From Frankiaceae bacterium (lineage in GTDB: Bacteria > Actinomycetota > Actinomycetes > Frankiales > Frankiaceae), in contig JAVEDQ010000582.1 in NCBI GenBank assembly GCA_030840885.1, forward strand, positions 1-8,913: a stretch of DNA of 8,913 nucleotides, written 5' to 3'. The first letter of the stretch is position 1; each line of letters starts with the position of its first letter. Position numbers and translations under genes: made by a program. Under the pieces are notes generated by a model. The model did no database searches. It saw only the letters and a program-made list of their open reading frames with translations, and was not told the origin of the DNA. Below, in pieces: positions 1 through 5,397 of this stretch.

Positions 1-531
1 AGCCGGGCTCAACATGCCGCCGCCCCCGGTGGCGGCGGGGTTGGCCGGAATGGCCCCCGGCACCGTGGAGCCGTCGGTCGTCGCGGTGGTCGTCCCAGCC
101 CCCGGGACGGAGGGGCCGGACAGCCCACCGCCGCTCACCGAACCCGTGCCGTCGCCGGTGGTCGCGCCGCCGGGGAGCTTCCCGCTCGGCAGATTGGGGA
201 GCTGCACCCCACCGGAGCTGCTGCCTCCGCCGCTGCTGCTGCCTCCGCTGCTGCTGCCGCCGGAGGAGCCTCCGGTGGGCAGGGGCACCTTCGGGAGCTT
301 GGGGAGCGGAACGGTGGCGGTGCCCCCGGAGCCACTGCCGGACGTCTGCGGCGGCTTCGGGACCACGGGGGTCACGGTCTTCTTGACGCAGGCGCCGTTC
401 TTGAGGATCTCGCCGACCGGGCACAGGGTCAGACCCGTCGCAGAACCTGCCGAGACCACGCCACTGAGCGAAAGCGCGAGTGCGCCCGCAGTGACGAACC
501 CGGCGCGACGGACCGTGGTGCTGGGGGACAT
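1..531 (-). CDS. Secreted Gly/Ser/Pro-rich low-complexity protein, 3' end outside window
   Basis: The leftward frame from the ATG at 529-531 stays open to the window edge, giving 177 residues without a stop, so the C-terminus is missing. It begins with a classic signal peptide: MSPSTTVRRA, then a hydrophobic stretch (about residues 11-28) ending in VVSAGSA. A short cysteine-bracketed motif follows, CPVGEILKNGAC (residues 37-48). The rest is low-complexity: Pro/Leu/Lys repeats (PLPKLPKVPLP), a Gly-Ser run (about 87-108) and Thr/Gly/Pro-rich sequence, probably an extended extracellular region. A GGAGG ribosome site lies 10 nt upstream. It is exported by inference; its function is not recognised. 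It could be a wall-associated or sortase-anchored protein, but the C-terminus that would show this is not in the window. The opposite-strand frame over the same bases is Pro-rich and is a shadow. Confidence 0.75.
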   Translation of the reverse strand, partial: MSPSTTVRRAGFVTAGALALSLSGVVSAGSATGLTLCPVGEILKNGACVKKTVTPVVPKPPQTSGSGSGGTATVPLPKLPKVPLPTGGSSGGSSSGGSSSGGGSSSGGVQLPNLPSGKLPGGATTGDGTGSVSGGGLSGPSVPGAGTTTATTDGSTVPGAIPANPAATGGGGMLSPA

Positions 532-541
532 ACGGGAAAAG

Positions 542-546
542 CCTCC
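542..546 (-). promoter_or_regulatory. Ribosome binding site of the secreted protein
   Basis: On the minus strand this reads GGAGG, 10 nt before the ATG at 531. It fixes the start of the exported protein and supports the leftward reading of this region. Confidence 0.6.
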
Positions 547-548
547 AA

Positions 549-571
549 GACGTTCTGGGGTGACGTTCTGG
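549..571. repeat. Tandem 10-bp direct repeat in the leader of the secreted-protein gene
   Basis: GACGTTCTGG occurs at 549-558 and again at 562-571, perfectly conserved and separated by GGT (13-bp period). The pair sits directly upstream of the ribosome site of the leftward secreted-protein gene. It could be a tandem operator or an mRNA leader element. No regulator is recognised. Confidence 0.5.
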
Positions 572-752
572 TTGGGAACTCGCGTGCCGGTCCCAAGGCG
601 TAACGACAGGGTGCCCGTTCGGTGACGGGGGACACCTCGATCTGGTCACTCAGAGTGTTTCACGTGTCATGTCTTGCCGGTCCCGCACCGCTGTCGCGGC
701 ATCCTCCGGAGTGCCATCCGTCCGGGCTCCGACGGGGTGCTTGAGTGGGGGT
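572..752. other. Divergent intergenic region between the secreted-protein gene and nadK
   Basis: This is the rest of the space between the leftward secreted-protein gene and the proposed nadK start. It must hold promoters for both, but no convincing -35/-10 pair was found. It contains an 11-bp perfect palindrome, CACTC-A-GAGTG (647-657), followed three bases later by CACGTG (661-666). No RNA gene or additional coding region is supported. Confidence 0.4.
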
Positions 753-1526
753 ATGGCACTGCAGCTGGCCTTCGCGGCCTCGGGAGCTCCAGCGGCCCGC
801 GAGGCCTACGACACGCTGGTCGCCACCCACGGGGGCGTACCGGAGCAGGAGGCCGACGTGGTCGTGGTGCTCGGCGGCGACGGGCTGGTCCTGGACGTCC
901 TGCGCCGCACGTCGCGGATGCCGTCGCCCCCGCGGATCTACGGCATGAACCGCGGCACGCGAGGTTTCCTGCTGAACGACTATTCGCCCGACGGTCTGAG
1001 GGAGCGGGTGGCCGAGGCGCAGCCGAGCGAGGTCGTGCCGCTCGAGTGCCGTGCCTGGGACCTCGACGGGCAGGAGCTGCCGTCGCTCCTGGCCTTCAAC
1101 GAGGTCGCCCTCCGTCGGACGTCCAACCAGAGCGCCCGGATCCGACTCCTGGTCGACAACGTGGAGCGGCTGCCCGAACTGGCCTGCGACGGGGTGCTCG
1201 TGGCCACCCCGGCCGGCTCCACGGCCTACAACCTCTCGGCCCGGGGCCCCATCCTGCCGCTCGGGTCGAACGTGCTCGCCCTGACGCCCATCTGCCCGCT
1301 GCGGCCCCGCCGCTGGACCGGTGCCGTGCTGCGCAGTGGTCGCCGGATCAGCTTCGAGGTGCTGGACCCGGCCAAGCGGCCGGTCGCGGTCAGCGCGGAC
1401 CAGCGTGAGCAGGTCGAGGTGAGTCGGGTCGAAGTCGCCGAGTCCCGCACGACATCGATGCAGCTGCTGTTCGACGCCGGCCAGGGGCTCGCCGAGCGCG
1501 TCATCGCCGAGCAGTTCCGTGTCTGA
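753..1526 (+). CDS. nadK: NAD kinase (ATP-NAD kinase), short alphaproteobacterial-like subtype
   Basis: Phosphorylates NAD to NADP in the cytoplasm. With the ATG at 753 the product is 257 residues and begins MALQLAFAAS, the expected first beta strand of the family. Visible hallmarks are the nucleotide-binding GGDG (41-44), IYGMNRGTRGFL (62-73), the NE pair in FNEV (115-118), DGVLVATPAGSTAYN (146-160) and GPILPLGSNVLALTPICPLRPRRW (about 165-188, key residues GP, LTPI, PRRW). The open frame reaches back to an ATG at 669, but the extra 28 residues do not resemble the family and lack a ribosome site. Upstream of 753 there is only a G-rich tract very close to the start; an in-frame TTG at 741 is an alternative. 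The wording of the conserved blocks and the short length match the alphaproteobacterial type better than the roughly 300-residue NadK usual in Actinobacteria. First of five rightward genes. Confidence 0.93.
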   Translation: MALQLAFAASGAPAAREAYDTLVATHGGVPEQEADVVVVLGGDGLVLDVLRRTSRMPSPPRIYGMNRGTRGFLLNDYSPDGLRERVAEAQPSEVVPLECRAWDLDGQELPSLLAFNEVALRRTSNQSARIRLLVDNVERLPELACDGVLVATPAGSTAYNLSARGPILPLGSNVLALTPICPLRPRRWTGAVLRSGRRISFEVLDPAKRPVAVSADQREQVEVSRVEVAESRTTSMQLLFDAGQGLAERVIAEQFRV

Positions 1527-1573
1527 ACCGCGCGTTACATTGCCAGCGGTAGGCCCCGGGACGTAGCCCCAGC

Positions 1574-1580
1574 AGGAGGA
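1574..1580 (+). promoter_or_regulatory. Ribosome binding site of the 70-residue protein
   Basis: AGGAGGA lies 9 nt before the ATG at 1590. This near-consensus site is the main reason to accept the short downstream frame as a gene. Confidence 0.65.
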
Positions 1581-1589
1581 CGAACAGCG

Positions 1590-1802
1590 ATGAACTACTG
1601 GTGGTGCCTGAAGCACAGCCGCGTCGAGTCCGAGGAGGAGATCGACTCCAAGGGCAGCGACCGGGTGGGGCCGTACCCCAGCGCCGAGCGGGCCGAGCAC
1701 TGGCGCGACGAGTTCGCGGCGCGCAACGAACGGCTCGACCGCGAGGACAAGGAGTGGCGCGAGGGCCCCTCCGCACCCCCGGAAGGTGCCGCCGAAGGCT
1801 GA
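1590..1802 (+). CDS. Small hydrophilic protein of unknown function (70 aa)
   Basis: Begins MNYWWCLKHSRVE, with two adjacent tryptophans, Cys6 and His9. An acidic and charged stretch follows (SEEEIDSKGSDRVGPYPSAERAEHWRD), then a likely helix rich in Arg/Glu (about 32-58) and a Pro/Ala/Gly tail. There is no signal peptide or membrane segment, so it is probably cytoplasmic. The YPSAERAEHW segment resembles the 'parameter-sequence-colon' helix of small actinobacterial proteins that open MxYWWC, a conserved family as far as I recall, with no assigned function. It is preceded by a strong ribosome site and lies 63 nt after nadK and 54 nt before hemH, so co-transcription is plausible. Codon use follows the high-GC third-position pattern of its neighbours. 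Its role is unknown. Confidence 0.75.
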   Translation: MNYWWCLKHSRVESEEEIDSKGSDRVGPYPSAERAEHWRDEFAARNERLDREDKEWREGPSAPPEGAAEG

Positions 1803-1856
1803 TGCCGCCACGGCCGGCGACCGGATGAACGCCTGCGGTCCGGGCATTGGCTTTGC

Positions 1857-3014
1857 ATGACGGCTTACGACGCGGTGCTGCTGGTGAGTTTCGGTGGCCC
1901 CGAGGGGCCGGACGACGTGATGCCGTTCCTGCGGAATGTAACGGCCGGCCGCGGGATCCCCGACGAGCGGTTGGCCGAGGTGGCCGGGCACTACCACCAC
2001 TTCGGCGGCCGGAGCCCGATCAACGAGCAGAACCGGGCGCTGCTGGCCGAACTCCGTCGCGAACTGGCGCCTCGGCCCGTCTACTGGGGCAACCGCAACT
2101 GGGACCCCTTCCTCACCCAGGCGTTGCGCGAGATGAGCGAGGACGGCGTCCAACGGGCCGTGTGCTTCTTCACCGCCGCCTACGCCTCCTACTCCTCGTG
2201 CCGGCAGTACCGCGAGAACCTCGCCGACGCGCTGCGTGAGATCGGTGCGCCCGTCCTGCCGGCGGGAAGCGACCGTCCGGCCAGCGACGGTCTGGACGGG
2301 GACAGGCCGGGCGACCCGGGCCCGCTCGTGCTCGACAAGCTGCGGCACTTCTACAACCATCCCGGCTTCCTCGAGGCGCAGGCCGACCGCGTCCGGGTGG
2401 CCCTCGGCGAGCTCGCCGAGAAGGTCGGCCCGGCTCGTGCCGCGCAGGCCCGGTTGGTGTTCACCGCTCACTCGATCCCTACGGCTGCGGCCGCCACGAG
2501 CGGGCCGTCGGGAGGCGCCTACGACGCCCAGTTGCGCGAGGCGGCCGGGCTCGTCGCCGGCATGGTCGGCGCCGCCGACCGTTGGCAGCTGGCGTTCCAG
2601 AGCCGCTCCGGCGCACCGTCGGTGCCCTGGCTCGAGCCGGATGTCACCGAGTTGCTCCCCGGCCTCGTCGCCGAGGGCGTCCCGGCCGTCGTCCTGGTTC
2701 CCATCGGTTTCGTCAGCGACCACCTCGAGGTCGCCTTCGACCTCGACGTGGAGGCCGCCGAGCGGGCCGTCGAGTTGTCGCTCCCGATGGTCCGCGCCGG
2801 TACCGTAGGCGTGCACCCGCGGTTCGTCCGCATGGTGCGCGAACTCGTCGAGGAGCGGGAGCGGGGCGATGTCGCCCGGCCCTTCCTCGGGGACGACGGA
2901 CCGAGCCACGATGTCTGTCCGGCCACGTGCTGCCGTCCGCGGATCCTGCGGCAGGCCGCCGCGGGGACTGCGGAGGACGCAGGACGGGCCGTCGCGGAAG
3001 CGGTGCGGGGCTAG
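1857..3014 (+). CDS. hemH: Ferrochelatase (coproporphyrin III ferrochelatase in Actinobacteria)
   Basis: Inserts Fe2+ into a porphyrin at the end of haem synthesis. In Actinobacteria the substrate is normally coproporphyrin III and the enzyme is also called CpfC; that assignment is from family knowledge. The 385-residue product opens with [21 protein letters not shown], then [10 protein letters not shown] (50-59) and [10 protein letters not shown] (77-86). The catalytic histidine is in TAHSIP (His205), and the conserved [11 protein letters not shown] (287-297) carries Glu291. Cys115 (SSCRQYREN) and a C-terminal CPATCC (Cys354, 358, 359) fit the [2Fe-2S] cluster found in actinobacterial enzymes, though the exact ligands are inferred. 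A Gly/Asp/Pro-rich insert lies at about 136-157. The ATG at 1857 immediately precedes the conserved N-terminus, yet no Shine-Dalgarno is visible. Fourth-frame shadows are ignored. Third gene of the rightward cluster. Confidence 0.97.
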   Translation: MTAYDAVLLVSFGGPEGPDDVMPFLRNVTAGRGIPDERLAEVAGHYHHFGGRSPINEQNRALLAELRRELAPRPVYWGNRNWDPFLTQALREMSEDGVQRAVCFFTAAYASYSSCRQYRENLADALREIGAPVLPAGSDRPASDGLDGDRPGDPGPLVLDKLRHFYNHPGFLEAQADRVRVALGELAEKVGPARAAQARLVFTAHSIPTAAAATSGPSGGAYDAQLREAAGLVAGMVGAADRWQLAFQSRSGAPSVPWLEPDVTELLPGLVAEGVPAVVLVPIGFVSDHLEVAFDLDVEAAERAVELSLPMVRAGTVGVHPRFVRMVRELVEERERGDVARPFLGDDGPSHDVCPATCCRPRILRQAAAGTAEDAGRAVAEAVRG

Positions 3015-3065
3015 CAAGGGAGCGCCCCGCGGTGACGCCGAGGACGGTGACGGAAGGGGATTTCG

Positions 3066-3620
3066 ATGACAGACCCACGCGGCGCGGACGACAACGCCGA
3101 CAACGACCACGACGCCGACAGCACAGACGCAGCCGACGGCCCGTTCGAGCAGCCCGAGCCGTCGCACGTCTTCGAGACGCCGGAACGCTTCGTCGTCGGC
3201 ACGGTCGGTCAACCGGGTGAGCGGGCCTTCTTCCTCCAGGCCGTCGGCGGCGGAGCCGTGGTGACCGTCGGGCTCGAGAAGGCTGAGGTCAGCGCGCTCG
3301 CCCAGGGGATGGTGACCCTGCTCGAGTCGGTCGGCCAGGGGTCTCCGGCGCGACCCCGCGCCGTGGATCACGCGCCGCTCGACACCCCGTTCGCGGAGGA
3401 CTTCCACGTGAGCGAGCTGAGTGTCGCCTGGGACGGTGAGCGGGTGCAGGTCGAGGCCGGTGACGGCGAGCAGAGCCGGCTGCGGGTCATGCTCTCGGTC
3501 ACCGAGACGCTGGCGTTCGTGAACCGGGCCGAGACGGTCGTGGCTGCCGGGCGACCCGAGTGCGTGCTCTGCGGGCGTCCCGCCGGTGCCGACGGGCACT
3601 TCTGCCCACGCCTGAACTGA
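3066..3620 (+). CDS. DUF3090 family protein with C-terminal Cys/His ribbon
   Basis: A 184-residue cytoplasmic protein of unknown function, widespread in Actinobacteria. The core starts at about residue 33 with HVFETPERFVVGTVGQPGERAFFLQA, continues with VTVGLEKAEVSALA, a conserved acidic FHVSELSVAWD (113-123), then VMLSVTETLAFVNRAETVVAAGRP. It ends in a zinc-ribbon-like CVLCG...DGHFCPRLN (Cys166, Cys169, His178, Cys180). Family members usually run a few residues further than CPRLN, so the tail is slightly short. The first 30 residues are a poorly conserved, strongly acidic extension (many Asp). The start is supported by GGAAGGGGA 5 nt upstream of the ATG. The family often sits beside a histidine phosphatase and a kinase-like SCO1664 protein; here it follows hemH by 51 nt instead. 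Confidence 0.9.
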   Translation: MTDPRGADDNADNDHDADSTDAADGPFEQPEPSHVFETPERFVVGTVGQPGERAFFLQAVGGGAVVTVGLEKAEVSALAQGMVTLLESVGQGSPARPRAVDHAPLDTPFAEDFHVSELSVAWDGERVQVEAGDGEQSRLRVMLSVTETLAFVNRAETVVAAGRPECVLCGRPAGADGHFCPRLN

Positions 3621-3677
3621 TCAGCTGACCTGACCGCCGAGCCGAGACCGCCTACCGGGCTGAACCACAGCGAGGGT

Positions 3678-3685
3678 GGGAAGGG
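3678..3685 (+). promoter_or_regulatory. Ribosome binding site selecting a GTG start
   Basis: GGGAAGGG lies 7 nt before the GTG at 3693 and selects this non-ATG start for the TIGR03085 gene. Confidence 0.55.
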
Positions 3686-3692
3686 CTGGGTC

Positions 3693-4334
3693 GTGAGCAG
3701 CTTGAAGCCGGCAGCGGCCGAACGTGCACTCCTCGTCGATCTGCTACGTGAGCGTGGCCCGGCCGGGCCGACGCTGTGCGCGGGCTGGGAGACCGCGGAA
3801 CTCGCCGCGCACCTCGTCACGCGGGAGAGCGATCCGGTCGCATTGGCAGGCATCCTCGTGCCGCCCCTGCACGCCCGCACCGAGCAGCGCGAAGCGGCCA
3901 TGCTCGCGTCGGTGCCCTACGAGCGGCTGTTGCAGCGGCTCGCCGTGGGTCCACCGTTTGGTCTGGTCGGTCTGCCCGGCCTCGCCGACACCGTCAACGT
4001 CCACGAATTCTTCGTCCATCACGAGGACGTCCGCCGCGCCACTCCTGATTGGGAGCCGCGGCAGATCCCGACCTCGCTCGAGACGGCGTTGCGCCGGCGA
4101 CTGGTTGCGCTCGCCCCGCTGCTGCTGCGGGCGGTCAAGGGCGTGCGACTGCACCTCCGGACCCCGACGGGGCCGCTGCGCAGCGTGGGCCGGGGGGCGG
4201 ACGAGGTCACCCTCATCGGCGAGGTGCCCGAGCTGTTCCTCTACGCCTTTGGCCGGAAGGCCGCGGCCCAGGTCAGCCTCGAGGGTCCGGAAGGTGCACG
4301 GGCGACCGTGGCCTCCGCACCGCTCGGTCTCTGA
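3693..4334 (+). CDS. TIGR03085-type DinB-like metal-binding protein
   Basis: A 213-residue cytoplasmic protein of the DinB / mycothiol-dependent maleylpyruvate isomerase-like superfamily, TIGR03085 branch. The opening AAAERALLVDLLRERGPAGPTLCAGW and AAHLVTRESDP (38-48) are typical, as is NVHEFFVHHEDVRRA (102-116). The likely divalent-metal triad is His40, Glu105 and His109, the last two in the E-x3-H spacing of the superfamily. This assignment follows the fold and has not been shown for this protein. The C-terminal part (about 140-213) carries a small beta-rich region, LHLRTPTGPLRSVG...DEVTLIGEVPELFLYAFGRKAA. Its reaction is unknown; a thiol-transfer or detoxification role using mycothiol would be inference only. 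Translation starts at GTG after a good ribosome site, 72 nt downstream of the DUF3090 gene. It ends 26 nt from the convergent DoxX gene. Confidence 0.88.
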   Translation: MSSLKPAAAERALLVDLLRERGPAGPTLCAGWETAELAAHLVTRESDPVALAGILVPPLHARTEQREAAMLASVPYERLLQRLAVGPPFGLVGLPGLADTVNVHEFFVHHEDVRRATPDWEPRQIPTSLETALRRRLVALAPLLLRAVKGVRLHLRTPTGPLRSVGRGADEVTLIGEVPELFLYAFGRKAAAQVSLEGPEGARATVASAPLGL

Positions 4335-4364
4335 CCTGGGCCGGGCTCAGCTGGAAGGGGTCAG
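4331..4364. terminator. Candidate bidirectional terminator hairpin spanning both stop codons
   Basis: CTGACC (4331-4336) and GGTCAG (4359-4364) are perfectly complementary. Inside them, CCGG (4341-4344) can pair with CTGG (4351-4354, one G-U), leaving a six-base loop and a symmetric 4+4 internal loop. The structure contains the stop codons of the rightward TIGR03085 gene and the leftward DoxX gene. There is no U-tract, which is common in high-GC actinobacteria. The prediction is by eye. Confidence 0.35.
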
Positions 4365-4861
4365 CCGATCGGCAGCACGTCGCGGACACGCTCGACGTGC
4401 CCGCGCTGCTTTGCGGCGGCCTTGGCCGACTTCTTGGACGCCTTGCGTGCAGCGCCGCGGCTGACGCGCGTCGCGCGTCGGGCCACCGACTCGCGGCCCT
4501 CGGTGTCGACGACGGCAAGCAGGAGACCGCCGAGCAGGCTGACGTTCTTCAGGAAGTGCTGGGTCTGGTCGGCCCGCTGCGTCGCGTCGGTGTACTCCCA
4601 GAACCGGTGCCCGGCGGCGGTGGTCGGCACCAGCGAGCCGGCGAGCACGAGGGCGCTCACCCGCGGCAGCCGGTTGGTGGCGAAGGCCAATCCGGCGACG
4701 ACCTGAACGGCGGCGTTGCCCTTCACCACCTGCTCGGTGTTCTCCTGCAACCCGAGCGACTGGGCGGCGTCGACCTTCGGCTGCGGCCGGCGGAGAGTGT
4801 CGATGCCTCCGGCGATGAACATGGAGGCGAGCAACGGGCGGGCGAGACGACGGACGAGCAC
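4361..4861 (-). CDS. DoxX family membrane protein with basic C-terminal tail
   Basis: A 166-residue inner-membrane protein of the DoxX family. Four hydrophobic segments are visible, at about residues 6-20, 48-62, 68-84 and 106-118. The family signature is clear: ARPLLASMFIAGGIDTLRRP at the N-terminus and AGHRFWEYTDATQRADQTQHFLKN (83-106) before the last helix. DoxX proteins are linked to quinone or thiosulfate metabolism and redox stress in some bacteria, but most actinobacterial members have no assigned function. The C-terminus from about 122 is rich in Lys, Arg and Ala (RKASKKSAKAAAK), an odd histone-H1-like tail expected on the cytoplasmic side. The start is GTG at 4861, fixed by GGAGG 5 nt upstream. 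Transcribed alone, leftward, with 195 nt of upstream space. Confidence 0.88.
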   Translation of the reverse strand: MLVRRLARPLLASMFIAGGIDTLRRPQPKVDAAQSLGLQENTEQVVKGNAAVQVVAGLAFATNRLPRVSALVLAGSLVPTTAAGHRFWEYTDATQRADQTQHFLKNVSLLGGLLLAVVDTEGRESVARRATRVSRGAARKASKKSAKAAAKQRGHVERVRDVLPIG

Positions 4862-4866
4862 TGCGA

Positions 4867-4871
4867 CCTCC
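4867..4871 (-). promoter_or_regulatory. Ribosome binding site selecting the GTG start of the DoxX gene
   Basis: On the minus strand GGAGG lies 5 nt before the GTG at 4861. The open frame continues upstream, so this site decides the start. Confidence 0.6.
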
Positions 4872-4916
4872 GGAGAACGAAGAACTGATCAGGACAGACC
4901 TTGGCCGACCGGAGGA

Positions 4917-4934
4917 TCGCGAAACATTCCGCGA
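4917..4934. repeat. Inverted repeat in the divergent region between DoxX and the 86-aa gene
   Basis: TCGCG (4917-4921) and CGCGA (4930-4934) form a 5-bp stem around an 8-base loop. After one mismatch, GG on the left and CC on the right can extend it. The repeat lies in the 195-nt region upstream of both the leftward DoxX gene and the rightward small gene. It could be an operator or chance in GC-rich DNA. The same region also carries a TACATT (5026-5031) that could act as a -10 box, with no good -35 partner. Confidence 0.3.
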
Positions 4935-5056
4935 CCCAGTGGTGGCGCTGACGGCGGCCGCGTCGCATGGGCCAACCGGGCGAAAGGGGTTCCGCCAACG
5001 TGGCGTAGGCCACTAAGCTGACCCTTACATTCCCCGAAGGCCCTGCTGGAGTCCGA

Positions 5057-5317
5057 GTGCCCCGTCTTACCGCCCTGCTCCTGAACCGCAACGACCGCCC
5101 CCGCCTCGGCGACGACGATCTGCTCGTCGTGCCGGCGGTTCCCCGGCCGCGGTCCTCGGAGCGGCTCGAGGCCCGCGACCAGCTGGTGATCCGGCACGGA
5201 GAGGACGCGCTGCGGCTGCTCGACGTCGCCCCCGACGTATCACCGCGCTGGGACGCCGGCTCAATTCTGCTCGGCTTCGCCGTCGGAGCGGTGCTCGCCG
5301 GTCGTCGGCGCGGCTGA
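5057..5317 (+). CDS. Small protein with C-terminal membrane anchor (86 aa), unknown function
   Basis: Begins at GTG 5057, with GGAG 5 nt upstream. The N-terminal two thirds are soluble and charged: MPRLTALLLNRNDRPRLGDDDLLVVPAVPRP, then ERLEARDQLVIRHGEDALRLLDVAPDVSPRWD. The end is a hydrophobic stretch, AGSILLGFAVGAVLAG (about 67-82), closed by RRRG, which suggests a tail anchor with the body in the cytoplasm. No domain is recognised. Evidence for a real gene is the ordered protein-like composition, the anchor with a positive stop, and the neat fit between two leftward genes. Evidence against is the short length and the presence of overlapping leftward open frames, common in GC-rich DNA. It stops 79 nt before the convergent copper gene's end. 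Confidence 0.55.
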   Translation: MPRLTALLLNRNDRPRLGDDDLLVVPAVPRPRSSERLEARDQLVIRHGEDALRLLDVAPDVSPRWDAGSILLGFAVGAVLAGRRRG

Positions 5318-5379
5318 GCCCCTAGCGCGCGCCGAACCTCCGCCCCAGCCTCCGGTCGGAACGCCGCCCCACGATCAAA

Positions 5380-5397
5380 GAAGCAAAGGGATGCTTC
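5380..5397 (-). terminator. Candidate terminator of the copper fusion gene
   Basis: On the minus strand GAAGCA and TGCTTC form a perfect 6-bp stem around a 6-base loop, beginning inside the stop codon of the leftward copper gene and followed by TTTGAT. The stem is short and only moderately GC-rich, so this is a weak call. Confidence 0.3.

Noticed and set aside
14..625. Rightward 203-codon frame opposite the secreted protein
   Set aside because: Composition is almost entirely Pro/Leu/Val/Gly, mirroring the Gly/Ser codons of the other strand. The leftward frame has a signal peptide and a ribosome site.
669..752. N-terminal extension of NAD kinase from ATG 669
   Set aside because: No ribosome site, and the 28 extra residues do not resemble the family N-terminus, which begins naturally at 753.
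660..3599. A 979-codon leftward open frame across nadK, the small gene, hemH and DUF3090
   Set aside because: It is antisense to well-recognised enzymes, its residues (Arg/Gly/His/Pro-rich) resemble no family, and long antisense frames are expected opposite high-GC3 genes.
5000..5013. GTGGC-GTAG-GCCAC hairpin upstream of the 86-residue gene
   Set aside because: A five-base stem is easily found by chance in GC-rich DNA and has no U-tract or other support.
4889..5197. Leftward 102-codon frame between DoxX and the copper gene
   Set aside because: No ribosome site or recognisable features. It overlaps the better-supported rightward 86-residue frame and would fill a divergent promoter region.
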